The translations under genes and the position numbers were made by a program. Shown one piece after another: positions 24,462-35,009 of a stretch of DNA of 64,000 nucleotides (positions are counted from its first letter, which is position 1; every line of letters begins with the position of its first letter). The DNA comes from Trissonchulus latispiculum (lineage: Eukaryota > Nematoda > Enoplea > Enoplida > Ironidae): contig JASAND010030675.1 of NCBI GenBank assembly GCA_030248195.1, positions 1 through 64,000 on the forward strand, read 5' to 3'. The notes beneath the pieces are model-generated. The model was not told the DNA's origin. It worked only from the letters and a program-made list of their open reading frames with translations, and did no database searches.

Positions 24462-25750
24462 ACGCCAAAGTGTGCATTTTCAGTACTTCTACGAAGCTAT
24501 GGGGGGATATTAATGGGAAAGACCCGATTTTTCAATAAATTTGGGATAGGTTCAAACGACGAATCCTATGCAAATTCCAGAACAAACTACCTAAACTATT
24601 AAAAATTTCATATTGTTGGACAGTGTATTTTTTGCACTTCCACTCAGCCCTAACTTTTCATTTTTTGACCAATAACTTTGAGCCTTTGAATGGGTGCATG
24701 GGTAAACTTGGCATGTATGCACGATGTGGACCTCAGGCTACCTTTACGTGTTTTCCAACTTATATGACACTGAATGTTTGTTGCACAGACTCTACTTGGC
24801 ATGTTTGGAGGCAAAATTTACATGTAAATCATAGGAGGGTCTCATATGGATCGTAGGCATCATAGGAAAGTCCGAGTGGTCCGAGTTAGAGTGCCCTCCT
24901 TGAGCCGTGCAGGGCACAGGGAACTGTCGAACCTTTCACCAGATTGAAATTTACTTTTACAGTTTTGGCAATACAAAGAATACAATACAAATGGTTGCAA
25001 TCCCCAGCGTGGCGGGACGGCTGTTGGTTTGTATCTGCAATTGCAAATACTGGGTTCTGTGCAACTAGTCAGGTTGTGAAGCCAATTTTATTTGCATGCT
25101 GTATGAAACAATGCTAATTTAGCACACACATTTAAAACATCATGGCGGTATCAGTTAGTAGAACTACCTACAATGTAGTCATTGCAAAATAGAGCGGATT
25201 GAAATTTTAGGGCACATTGGCTGAAAAATGTTCAGTTCACAGTAGGAATCAATGCACTGTGAGCGAACGAATGGCTGGCTATCCCGGAGTAATCTGGGGC
25301 GTTGGCCGGATTTTTCGTCGGCGAAGCCAACCGGCTTGGTCGGACAACGGCTAATTCGCCGTTCGTGGAACAGTGTAACAGAATGACTGAAATAAATAGA
25401 ACAAACTAATGTAGCTGTCCCGTCCGTCTGTGGAGTATTCAATCAAATTATATTAGTATTATTCAAATTATGCACAATTTTAGCTTTAATGCTTTAATAC
25501 TTGAACCATTTGAATAGTTGAACTCAAAACTTAGTCATGAGCACATCCACACTGTATACATATACGCTAACTTTCAGCTTAGAGCTTTTGAATTGCAATG
25601 CGAGACAACTGCTCTGCAGAGCGAGACAACGCCTGCAAGATGAAGGACACCTCTTAACTGTCATTTTTAGTTTCACTCCTGCCCCCGTAGAACAAGAGCT
25701 CACTAAAACGATCGCTCACTTCTCTCCTGTCTCGTGATTTTCCGGCTTCT
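24462..25750. other. No gene seen
   Basis: Unique-looking sequence up to the left edge of the receptor duplication. Short frames without recognisable motifs. Confidence 0.4.
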
Positions 25751-26563
25751 GGACAAAGTTTGCAGAAAATGGAACTTGAGGACCAACTAATTTACCACTT
25801 CCCGAAAGAGTAGGAGCTATCCAAAGGCAAGCAACCTCTTTTTCCTACTGCGCAATATCAATAGGCATCGAATTTTGCTTAATTGTGCAACCAGGTTGAA
25901 AAAAGAAGCCAAGAAGCATAATTGTTATATATTATATCTTTACGTCTACGTTTTAGTCCCTCTGAAAAGTAGCATGCTAGGTATGGTTTGGCAGTCTTTG
26001 CTGAAGTTAACCGGGGCCTTTTCAGGAAAGGGTGGAATAGTTTAAAATAACTTGATCCTTTTCATGAAAGATTTAAAAAAGGGACAGTTCTAGCTTTAAA
26101 AGGAGTTAAAATAATTAATTTTAAGTCTACTCTACTCTACTCTACTCTACCGATTCTTTAAATGGCCCCGGGATGTTGAACCAGTTCCTGATTTTTAAAT
26201 TAGCATATCGGCTGCACAAAAAACACCTCCAAGATGTTTTATTGGATAGACCAGTAGTTCGGACGACATTTGTTTGTTTTTGTTATCTTCTTTGATGTTT
26301 CATATCATTTAACTGTTTGAACAATTTGTTTGGAGTTTGTTGGTTCATAACAGGGAAAGAGTCCATTCAGCACACGTGTATAATGAATGCTGAAAAATTG
26401 TATCAGATGTTTTCAACCCAAACTGTCAGCCTTCAAATCAAAAACCACAGGAAGGAAATTTTCTGTCAGGGGAAAACAAATACTGCTCGCGAAGCGCAAA
26501 TAAAACCTGGAAGACAGTCTTTTGACAAGTTCATTTGCCTTTGAACAAAGAGTTATCAACCAA

Positions 26564-27778
26564 ATGATTCTCCGTTTGGCAGGATCTCCCCTAGTACCGT
26601 ACCGTTCCCCGTGTTTTGGTTCATTTCCTATGAATTGTTCGCAGCCAGGGGCCGACATATCCACACTGTACACTCTGTTCGCGAGTATCGGTATCGGAGT
26701 ACGGTTTCTGCGAACAAGCTCAGATGAAGAAACCGTTGCAATGGTTCGCAACGGCAGTGCCGATGGGATGTCCAGATTCTATTTGCCCATTGAAATAGAC
26801 AATGTGAGTCTACAGAGGAAAGGACCAATACAGGCGGAAAGATTAATGTTAGTCTTCCCACTTGTAACACAGTCTAATGTCAATCAGAATCTCCTTCTGA
26901 CAACGTTTACAGTGAAATCTTTGATTCTGATGTTGTCAATACCTCCTGTATTGGCAGTTATTCATTGGTGCTTTGAATGGCTGTTTGCGATTAATATAGA
27001 TCTACCACAAGCTATATGGAGATTAGCAGTTACCGTTCTGCTGGTGCTTCATGCAAATACTGTAGTCCTGAAACTGTACCAACCACGTGGAGTATTGTAG
27101 AGCCATTTTCTGATTTAAACTTTCTGGCGCTTTGCTTGTATCTAAACCAGTGTCACATTTTTTCCTATGAATTCTACCTGAAACAAAATGCAGCCAGCAT
27201 TTTGTTTCCTAAAACAAATTTTTTACTAACTGGTAAAGATCCTATTTCAAACGATTTTGACTTCCACCAGACTTCCATTCGTTTTATGAAGCCGACAAAA
27301 TTAATCCGCCAACTATTATCGACACCGCTTTGCCGGAGATGGGTCAGTTACTTCTGAACTGCACTATAAGTGGCCAATGATTTTGTGCGAAGACAACAGC
27401 GCAAGGGCAATACTGCCATTAAATAGAGATGAGCTCAGTGTCAAGGTTTTGCCAAGAATGTATGTGGACAAACTGTTCTTTTCCCATGTACGACAAGGCA
27501 GAAAAACCGAAGAATTAATAGCCGGAATTTTTGCTGCAGGCTCAGTTGAAGAACTTTTTCTTCGATATGTTGCAAGATTCGAAAAGAATTATTACAATTC
27601 ATCCCCGGCATCATCGATAACGCAAACTCCTACATTCCAAAAGAAAGGGTTAACTTTAGTTCAGTTACAGGATACATCCGTTGCTGGTGTCGCTGCATTG
27701 GCAATTACTACCACACTGCTTTTCATTGAAATATTTCATCACCGGCAGAAAGCCACTGTGGATTATTGCATTTTTTGA
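26564..27778 (+). pseudogene. Receptor A, copy 1: ionotropic-receptor-like pseudogene
   Basis: Nearly identical at base level to the open gene at 40537-41790 but disabled. Relative to that copy it shows a 1-base deletion near 27085 (stop soon after, at 27100), an 8-base insertion near 27272, a ~7-base deletion near 27355 and an extra T near the 3' end that shortens the C terminus. A 3-base loss removes two-residue context near the Tyr-Ser of the S2-M4 linker. The recognisable pieces are the S1 half of the ligand-binding domain, M1, M3, S2 and M4, as in the intact copy. Poly(A) signal AATAAA at 27843-27848. The indels could in principle be assembly errors, but several independent ones argue for decay. 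Confidence 0.85.
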
Positions 27779-27882
27779 GACATTGTACAGTCGCACAAAA
27801 CAAATGGACTTCTAATTTATGGTAAATGCTGATGTTGTGGAGAATAAACATTATTAATAAAGGGCAAATCCGAGAAAAACTA

Positions 27883-29459
27883 AAGTCTGACCAAAAAATC
27901 TTGGAACCGAACAGTCAGCACTAGTCCTGAGTTATCCTTTGAAGGTAGCCTATATAAAGTATATATTTTTAGAATCCTCAGGAGGAGGAGATTCCGATAA
28001 ACCCATCATATCCGGTCTATATCCGGTTACCGGATACTAAATCGATAAAAACTCTTCAGATTCGGAAGAAAAATGCCAATTAATTCATACTCTAGTATAT
28101 TGGTCCTTGGCTCAAAACATTTCCGAAAATCGGGCCACATCCGGTCCATGTCCGGTAACCGGATGCACAGGTCACAAAAACTGTACAGCAAGATGGGTAG
28201 GTCGTACAGTTTCGCTGATTGGATTTTTGGATTCCTCGGGTCGAAATTAGTCTGTATCCAAAATTTTGTCCGGTTTGGACCAAAATTGCGTGATCTGTGG
28301 TCGTATCCGGTTCGCAAAAAACCGGAAAAACCGGTTTTTCCGGCCTGGTGCTCGGAATCGCGGATTAAAAATGTTCCCTTTTGGCACAATGAATGTTTGG
28401 GAGGCTACTTTCATTTTACCGGTGTCAAAGCAATCGAATATCCGGTCCATTTCCGGTTCTGAGCTTTGAAATTTGAGATTTCATGTGCTATTATCTCAGT
28501 ATCCGGTTGGTCCGGAAGTCAAATTATTGCATTAAAATTATATTTGGTCTATCCCTAACCAACACCAACCTCAAATTACTTCAGATCTGCTGTAAATTTT
28601 GAATGGCAGCGTTTTAAAAATGGTTCAAAAATAGGTTATATTGCATGCGACAAAGCTAAGCGTACGTGATCAAATCTCATGTCCGGTTTAACAATTAGAC
28701 AAAACAAACAAAAATCACCCATTTTTAAAACGCTGCCATTCAAAATTTACAGCAGATATGAAGTAATTTGAGGTTGGTGTTGGTTAGGGATAGACCAAAT
28801 ATAATTTTAATGCAATAATTTGACTTCCGGACCAACCGAATACTGAGATAATAGCCCATGAAATCTCATATTTCAAAGCTCAGAACCGGAAATGGACCGG
28901 ATATTCGATTGCTTTGACACCGGTAAAGTGAAAGTAGCCTCCCAAACATTCATTGTGCCCAAAGGGAACATTTTTAATCCGCGATTCCGAGCACCAGGCC
29001 GGAAAAACCGTTTTTTCCGGTTTTTTGCGAACCGGATACGACCACAGATCACGCAATTTTGGTCCAAACCGGACAAAATTTTGGATACAGACTAATTTCG
29101 ACCGGAGGAATCCAAAAATCCAATTAGTGAAACTGTACGATCTACCCATCTTGCTGTACAGTTTTTGTGACCTGTGCATCCGGTTACCGGACATGGACCG
29201 GATGTGGCCCGATTTTCGGAAATGTTTTGAGCCAAGGACCAATATACTAGAGTATGAATTAATTGGCATTTTTCTTCCGAATCTGAAGCGTTTTTATCGA
29301 TTTAGTATCCGGTAACCGGATATAGACCGGATATGATGGGTTTATCGGAATCTCCTCCTCCTGAGGATTCTAAAAATATATACTTTATATAGGCTACCTT
29401 CAAAGGATAACTCAGGACTGGTGCTGACTGTTCGGTTCCAAGATTTTTTGGTCAGACTT
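27883..29459. mobile_element. Long-TIR foldback element, 741-bp arms, TA target duplication
   Basis: Ends AAGTCTGACCAAAAAA and its reverse complement, flanked by TA on both sides (27881-27882, 29460-29461). Left arm 27883-28623 and right arm 28719-29459 are equal in length and highly similar; the spacer is 95 bp. Copy 2 of the locus shows the empty site (AAATACTAGATAAG at about 41851). A TA duplication is the signature of Tc1/mariner-type transposases, so this is a non-autonomous member of that group. Open frames in the arms are mirror images and not genes. Confidence 0.9.
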
Positions 29460-29461
29460 TA

Positions 29462-30262
29462 GATAAAAAGCATTCCGAGTACTAGACTCGACAGCTAGAT
29501 CCGTGCTAGTAGTGGAGTCTAGTGCCTCAAGTGTACCATAAAACACTCGGAGTCGAGTTGCTGCTAGCGCTCGACTTGTGAGTCTAGCTTCTCGCAAGTC
29601 TGAACACTAGCAGATTATTCGGGTTCCATAGAATTTTCGTTTAGCCTTGCTAGCTACTAGTATCCGTTTAGTTCTCTAGTCTATTTTGACTAGAGCAGTA
29701 GTAACCGCCTCCTGGAGGCGATTCCATAAAACTTTTCTGTAACATAAAGCTTTTCGCTTGACTCGACAAAATTAGCTAAGCGAGTACGGCGACTCGACAA
29801 ACTAGTAGTGCTAGTGCTAGGACTAACACTGCAAGTGCGAGTTCGAAAGAAATTATCATAGTCAAGCAGGAAAATAGCATAAAATTCGAATCTCAAAGAA
29901 ATTTTGTAAAATTTACAGACATCCTGAAAAAGATTCAAAACGCGCGTCTCTTGATTTTGAGTCCATTTTTATAACAAATGGAAATTTTATCCAACTTTAA
30001 TTACCACTTCTCTATTCAAAATAGACTAGAGAACTAGACGAATGCTAGTAGCGTACTAGCGAGGCTAGACGAAAACTGTATGGAACCCGATTAATCTGCT
30101 AGTGTTCAGACTTGCGAGAAGCTAGTCTTGCAATGCGAGTAGTGCTAGCAGCTACTCGACTGCGAAGGTTTTATGGTACACTTGAGGCAGTAGACTCGAC
30201 AACTAGTGTGGATCTAGCTGTCGAGTCTAGTACTCGACTCGCAGTTTTATGGAACCGGCCCC
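29462..30262. repeat. CTAG/TCGA-rich foldback repeat
   Basis: Built from GCTAG, ACTAG, CTCGAC and GAGTCTAG words. Left part (29465-29700) and right part (30010-30255) are inverted relatives sharing TTCTCGCAAGTCTGAACACTAGCAG and TTCCATA/TATGGAA flanks. The centre (about 29730-30010) is AT-rich. A second copy spans about 42005-44110, where another element is nested. Confidence 0.75.
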
Positions 30263-31332
30263 TGGAAACCGCTGTTCAAACCATTAGTTTTTCTTGAAGT
30301 TACTGTAATTATTATTCTGTATGTATATATGTGCGAATGTTTTCATGAATCATCAAGGCTTACGAAGGCATAAACCATTGTTATCTTAGCTGATGGTGCC
30401 ACTATTCATTAGTCTGATTTTCAAAAAGTTTTGAAGTGTTTAAAAAGTAGAAAGCAGACAATTAATTTACCTATATTTATATTATTTTAAATTTCTAAAG
30501 CTCATAACTGCAAATTAATCATTTACAGTTTCAATTTTAATTACGTTTATGTAATGCATATAAAAGGAAGTTTAGCACAACTGTTGTGACAGAAAAAGTT
30601 GCAAAATCTATTTTTTGATAAAGCAAATATCATTGGTTTTAAATAAAGCATTAATAAATTCATTAATCACTGCTAAGTATATATGCATATTTTAAATGCG
30701 AGCATGTTCTTAATGGTCAGGGCCCCGTTGCATAAAAACAATTCTCATAAGTAAATAACAATAGGCAATTTGGGGCAATAGGCAAGAGGGCCTATTAAAA
30801 TGCGTTGCATAAAACACTATTTGTCATAGGCTCCTTTTTCATACCTATTGACAACCAAACCAATAGGTTACCTATTAAAATAGTTCATTTTGCCCTTTAT
30901 ATAATGTATAGTTGCGCTATACATTGATGCAATCGATCTTCAAACAACAGCTGCCGAAACATCAAGAAAATAATCATGCTAGCAGAGAATATTAACAAAA
31001 AATAGAATTCTAAGAAAAAACGAAATATATACTTAAATGATAAAACCTAATATATAAGGTTTGACAAGAAATCGTTTGTTTAATAAAGCAAACATAAAGC
31101 TTGCCTAGTGGCATACTCTTATAATTATGTACTCTTGATTAAATCTGCTTGTACATTAATGTTTCAGTTTTAGAAATTTATTTCTTCACATTATGGTGCT
31201 CCTGGTATTTATAAGGCTCGTAGTGCAGTATTTGTTCAAGGATTTGACAGAAGCATGAGGATTTCGGAGACTTTTTATGTTCTGACTAGAGCATTTATTT
31301 TAACTAGGTACAAGTAGATTGGTGGGTGTTAC
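30263..31332. other. No gene seen; CAATAGG-rich small inverted repeats at 30740-30890
   Basis: Shared in part with copy 2 (44430-45270). Copy 1 has extra sequence from about 30720 to 31137, including several CCTATTG/CAATAGG words and a CTCTTG MITE-like right end at 31137. No coding evidence. Confidence 0.45.
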
Positions 31333-31603
31333 CAAGAGTACATAATAACTAAGAGTGTGACAAGCGTCACACTCTTAGTTATCAAGCAAAAACATCATCT
31401 GCACAATGCTGACCCCCCACAACTGAGTATGTACACTTCAAAGAAATTTGCACGCTATGCCCACGTTGTAAAGCTGGCAGCAGACGCACATTGAACCAAC
31501 TGACTAGTTGTGTTTTTGAGCTTTATAACATAGGCATAGCGTGTAAATTCCTTTGAAGTGCACATACTCAGCTTGTCACACTCTTAGTTATTATGTACTC
31601 TTG
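31333..31603. mobile_element. CAAGAG-type MITE, 271 bp, 7-bp target duplication
   Basis: Termini CAAGAGTACATAATAACT and the inverse are perfect inverted repeats, followed by AAGAGTGTGAC. The flanking duplication GTGTTAC is exact (31326-31332, 31604-31610). The interior holds paired ACTGAGTATGT-type words and GCACGCTATGCC/GGCATAGCGTG. Non-autonomous. Confidence 0.9.
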
Positions 31604-31969
31604 GTGTTACCAATCCCAATAAATAACATGATTCTTCACTTGTAAGGATTTTATTTAATTTTATTGAAATCAAATTTCAGTTGAATGCAAATGTTTGGAT
31701 TCATTTACTATAAACTGTTCGGAGCACTTAAACTACGAACGCTTCAGAAATAATGATAAGTCTTTAATTCATCTGGCAGAGTGCTACAAAGGCTGATACA
31801 TAGTGTGTAGCAACAAGAGACTTTTAATCAGACGGCTTGCTGAACAGTTTATGAAAGCTAGCAATTCCATTCAAGAATTGCAAATAAAACATGATCCACC
31901 TAATGTTGTCTGAGTCGTCCGAGGTTTGACAAGGAGATAAACGACAAGCAGGCTCCACAAGTCACTCAA

Positions 31970-33151
31970 ATGATTCTACGCTTGGTAGAGTCTCCACAAA
32001 TACCGTACCGAGCTCCATGTTTTGATTCCTTTCCGAAGAAGTGTTCGGAGCCAGGCGCCGACATATCCACACTGTACACTCTTCTTACCAACATCGGCAT
32101 CGAATTGCAGTTCCTACGAACAGACTCTGATGCAGAAACTATTGCAATGATTCGCAACGGCAGTGCAGACGGTATGGCCAGATTGTATGTACCTATTGAC
32201 ATAGAAAATGTCAGTTTAATACGACAAGGACCGATACAACCAGAACGATTGATGCTACTGTTTCCACTGGTCAGTGAATCTAATGTTAATCAAAACCTGC
32301 TTTTGACAATATTTAGTATTAACGTTTTGATTATGATTTTATCGATACCTCCTGCATTGTTAGCTATCCAGTGCTGTTTCCAACGATGGTTCTCAATTAG
32401 TTTGGATTTACCTCAGACTATCTGGTCACTGATGCTTACTGCTGGTTTAGCCCTTTATGCCAACACGTTAGTTATAAAGTTGAATGAACCTTCCACAAGT
32501 ATTGTTCAGCCATTTGATGATCTAAAATCCCTGGCGATTTGTCTCAAATCCCTCCAGTGTCACGTGTTTGCTCACAAATTTCACCTGAAACAGGATTCAG
32601 CCAGCATTCTGTTTCCCATTACAAATAAGCGTTTGACCGGCAAAGAACCTATATCAGCCGACCCGGATTTGTATCAAACTTTTTATGACGCAGATAAAAT
32701 TAATCCTCCAACGGTTGTCAACAGCGATCTGCCTGAGATGGGCCAATTGCTGCTCAAAAGTCGCAAGCAGTACAAATGGCCATTGATTCTGTTCGAAGAC
32801 AACACTGCCAGGATAATCCTGCAATTATATAGAGATGATATTAGTGTCAAAGTTTTACCAAGAATGTATGTGGACAAATTATTCTTTTCGCATGTGCGAT
32901 TAGGTAGAAAAACCGAAGAACTGATTGCTAGTGTGTTCGCTGCCGGCTCAGTTGAAGACCTGTTTCATCGCTATGTTGCTAAGTTTGAGCGTAATTATCA
33001 CAATTCATTACCTGTCTATTCATCGAAGGATCAAATATCTAGATTCAAACTAAAAGGTCTAACGCTAATTCAATTGCAAGACATACTTATTGTCGGCGTC
33101 GCTGCTCTGGGGCTGGCAGCTGGGTTGCTTGCTATCGAAATATTTTATTAG
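31970..33151 (+). CDS. Receptor B, copy 1: divergent ionotropic-receptor-like protein (open)
   Basis: 393 codons, intronless. It begins directly with an S1-like ligand-binding half: MILRLVESPQIPY, the helix DISTLYTLLTNIGIELQF, RNGSADGMA near 62-70, and PERLMLLFPLV. M1 follows at about 110-137 and M3 at about 150-172 (IWSLMLTAGLALYANTLVIK), then the DDLKSLA turn typical of S2 entry, a long S2 half, and M4 at about 368-390. Only about 12 residues separate M1 and M3, so the re-entrant pore loop of this family appears absent. There is no signal peptide or amino-terminal domain; an in-frame stop lies about 16 codons upstream, so either this ATG is the start or an upstream exon was missed. It stops about six residues before the copy-2 frame. 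Poly(A) signal at 33188-33193. If expressed it would be a membrane receptor-like protein; ligand unknown. Confidence 0.8.
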   Translation: MILRLVESPQIPYRAPCFDSFPKKCSEPGADISTLYTLLTNIGIELQFLRTDSDAETIAMIRNGSADGMARLYVPIDIENVSLIRQGPIQPERLMLLFPLVSESNVNQNLLLTIFSINVLIMILSIPPALLAIQCCFQRWFSISLDLPQTIWSLMLTAGLALYANTLVIKLNEPSTSIVQPFDDLKSLAICLKSLQCHVFAHKFHLKQDSASILFPITNKRLTGKEPISADPDLYQTFYDADKINPPTVVNSDLPEMGQLLLKSRKQYKWPLILFEDNTARIILQLYRDDISVKVLPRMYVDKLFFSHVRLGRKTEELIASVFAAGSVEDLFHRYVAKFERNYHNSLPVYSSKDQISRFKLKGLTLIQLQDILIVGVAALGLAAGLLAIEIFY

Positions 33152-33282
33152 CAATGGCACAATGCATAAACCGTACCATTCCGCAATAATAAATTATTAT
33201 TCTGCGTAACAGTAAGATATGGAAGAGTGTGGGGTTCCGGTCGATCATCCTCAAGGCCGGATGATATCCTGGTTAAATAAAT

Positions 33283-33540
33283 CAAGAGTATATAACAGAT
33301 AAGAGTGTGACAGCAGGCAAGCTCCCTGTTATCAGCAGCTGAGCCATGCTCTGCACGCTAACGGCCCACCCCCCCCCCTGCAATTGCGTACCTAGTGGAC
33401 CCCCCCGCAAATCAGTACCTAGTGTACGCAATTGCGTATGCTAACTCTTTTCTACAATAAGCATTCTATCGGAACCCCCCCCCCGCAAATGTGACCTGTC
33501 ATTTATCAATCTCGAATGGCTCAGCTGCTGATACAGCCAT
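33283..33540. repeat. Degenerate CAAGAG-type MITE relic
   Basis: Starts CAAGAGTATATAACAGATAAGAGTGTGAC. Contains inverted words TGTTATCAGCAGCTGAGCC (left) and GGCTCAGCTGCTGATAC (right, about 33518) around C-rich runs. The right terminus is not intact. The same relic is in copy 2 at about 47963-48215, so it predates the duplication. Confidence 0.5.
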
Positions 33541-33835
33541 GCTGTTATTTGAGGGGAAAGAAAATGAAAGAAAATGAGAAATTTTCTTTGAATAAACAAA
33601 AAGAAAATGTTCCATGAATTGCATAACTTGATTTATGGCTTCATGCTCTGCTAAGTCTAGACTATTGGCAACCTTGCACTTTACACCTATGCTTAGTGCA
33701 CATATTTTCGCCTTTAAACATATGTTTATATCACTGACACTGACAGCTGTCAAATCTTAACTTGCGCTATTGAAATTTTCTTCTTTCCCCAGAAAAAGAA
33801 AAAGAAAATGAAAGAAAACTTAAAAAAAATAATAT

Positions 33836-34193
33836 CAAGAGTACATAATAACTAGGAGTGTGACGAGCGCAACACTCTTAGTTATCAAGCAAAAAACATC
33901 ATCTGCACAATAACGGCTGCCCCCCCACAACTGAGTATGTGCACTTCAAAAAAATTTGCACGCTATGCCTGCGTTCTAAAGCTAGCAGCAGACGCACATT
34001 GAACCAACTGACTATTTTAGTTGTGTTTTTGAGCTTTATAACGTAGGCATAGCGTGCAAATTTCGTTGAAGTGCACATACTCAGTTGTGGGGGGGTCAGC
34101 CGTTATTGTGCAGAATGATGTTATTTGCTTGATTATTTATTATGTTACGAATTATGTTACGCTTGTCACACTCTTATTTATTATGTACTCTTG
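33836..34193. mobile_element. CAAGAG-type MITE, 358 bp, 7-bp target duplication
   Basis: Perfect termini CAAGAGTACATAATAACT / TATTATGTACTCTTG with an exact ATAATAT duplication (33829-33835, 34194-34200). The interior is close to that of 31333-31603, including the paired CACTTCAAA and GCACGCTATGCC words and opposing CCCCCC / GGGGGG runs. The same insertion is present in copy 2 at 48504-48852, so it predates the locus duplication. Confidence 0.9.
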
Positions 34194-35009
34194 ATAATAT
34201 GTGGTGGTTTGCTTAGCTTTCAGTTTTGTATACTTCCTTTGTCCTTACAGTTTACTTGTTCGTTTCTTACTCGTTCGTTGAGCCACCACGTAATTTCACC
34301 ACACCGCTTCCTCTAATTTAAATAATCACTTACGCGACAGAAGCAAAAACAAAAACAGGAACAACTTTCTGTAACTATAGCAGCAACTTACTGGCAATGA
34401 AGTTTTCTTATTCGTTGTAAGAAATCATCTAAAGTACATTCGTATCCAATATGGGTACTGATTAAAACAAGGTGCAGAAAGAAGAACCGAAACAGGTCTA
34501 AAACCAGGAATTGTGTCTCACCGAGATACAAAGTAGTCTCGCTGAGGCACAGAGTGGTCTCATGGAGGCACAAAATTTACGATAAAATTTGACGTCTCGC
34601 TAAGGCAGAATTAGTAGAGCCACTTTCATGATAATGATAATATAGAACAAGAAACTTTTGGCACTAGGTAACCAATAAGTAACAAACAATAACAATACTT
34701 TTGGCAATAACGTAATAATCATTTTCGGAACTATGTGTAGTTTCTGTAAGATCTCAAAGCGCTTACACAAGACAACTGCGGTTTTCTGTTTCAAAATGGA
34801 TCTAACAAAATCCGAAATTTAAATTCGATTAGAACACAATTTTGAATTAAAGACTGGAATTTAAATTGGAAACCGTTTTCTTATTTCTTAATACCGTGGT
34901 TTGAAAGATTTTCTGTCTACCCGATTCTCCAATTTAGGTTTTCTCAGAAATTAAAAATAGCTGCGTTAAAATGTAAGTGTAATAACCAAAGTTCTGACGC
35001 TTTTCCATT

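Larger units (their letters stand above)
25751..35009. repeat. Receptor-locus duplication, copy 1
   Basis: Homologous to 39703-50607 in the same orientation, starting at the shared GGACAAAGTTTGCAGAAA. Shared landmarks in order: a TCTAC microsatellite (about 26128), receptor A, CTAG/TCGA-rich repeat, CTCTAAAT-type AT stretch, MITE site with GTGTTAC duplication, receptor B, and the MITE at 33836. The match runs to TTCCATT at 35009, exactly where the LTR element begins in copy 2, so the true right edge may lie beyond. Confidence 0.9.

Noticed and set aside
28027..29315. Mirror-image open frames of 120-129 codons on both strands
   Set aside because: They are the same arm sequence of a foldback element read in opposite directions; composition follows the CCGG words, not a protein family.
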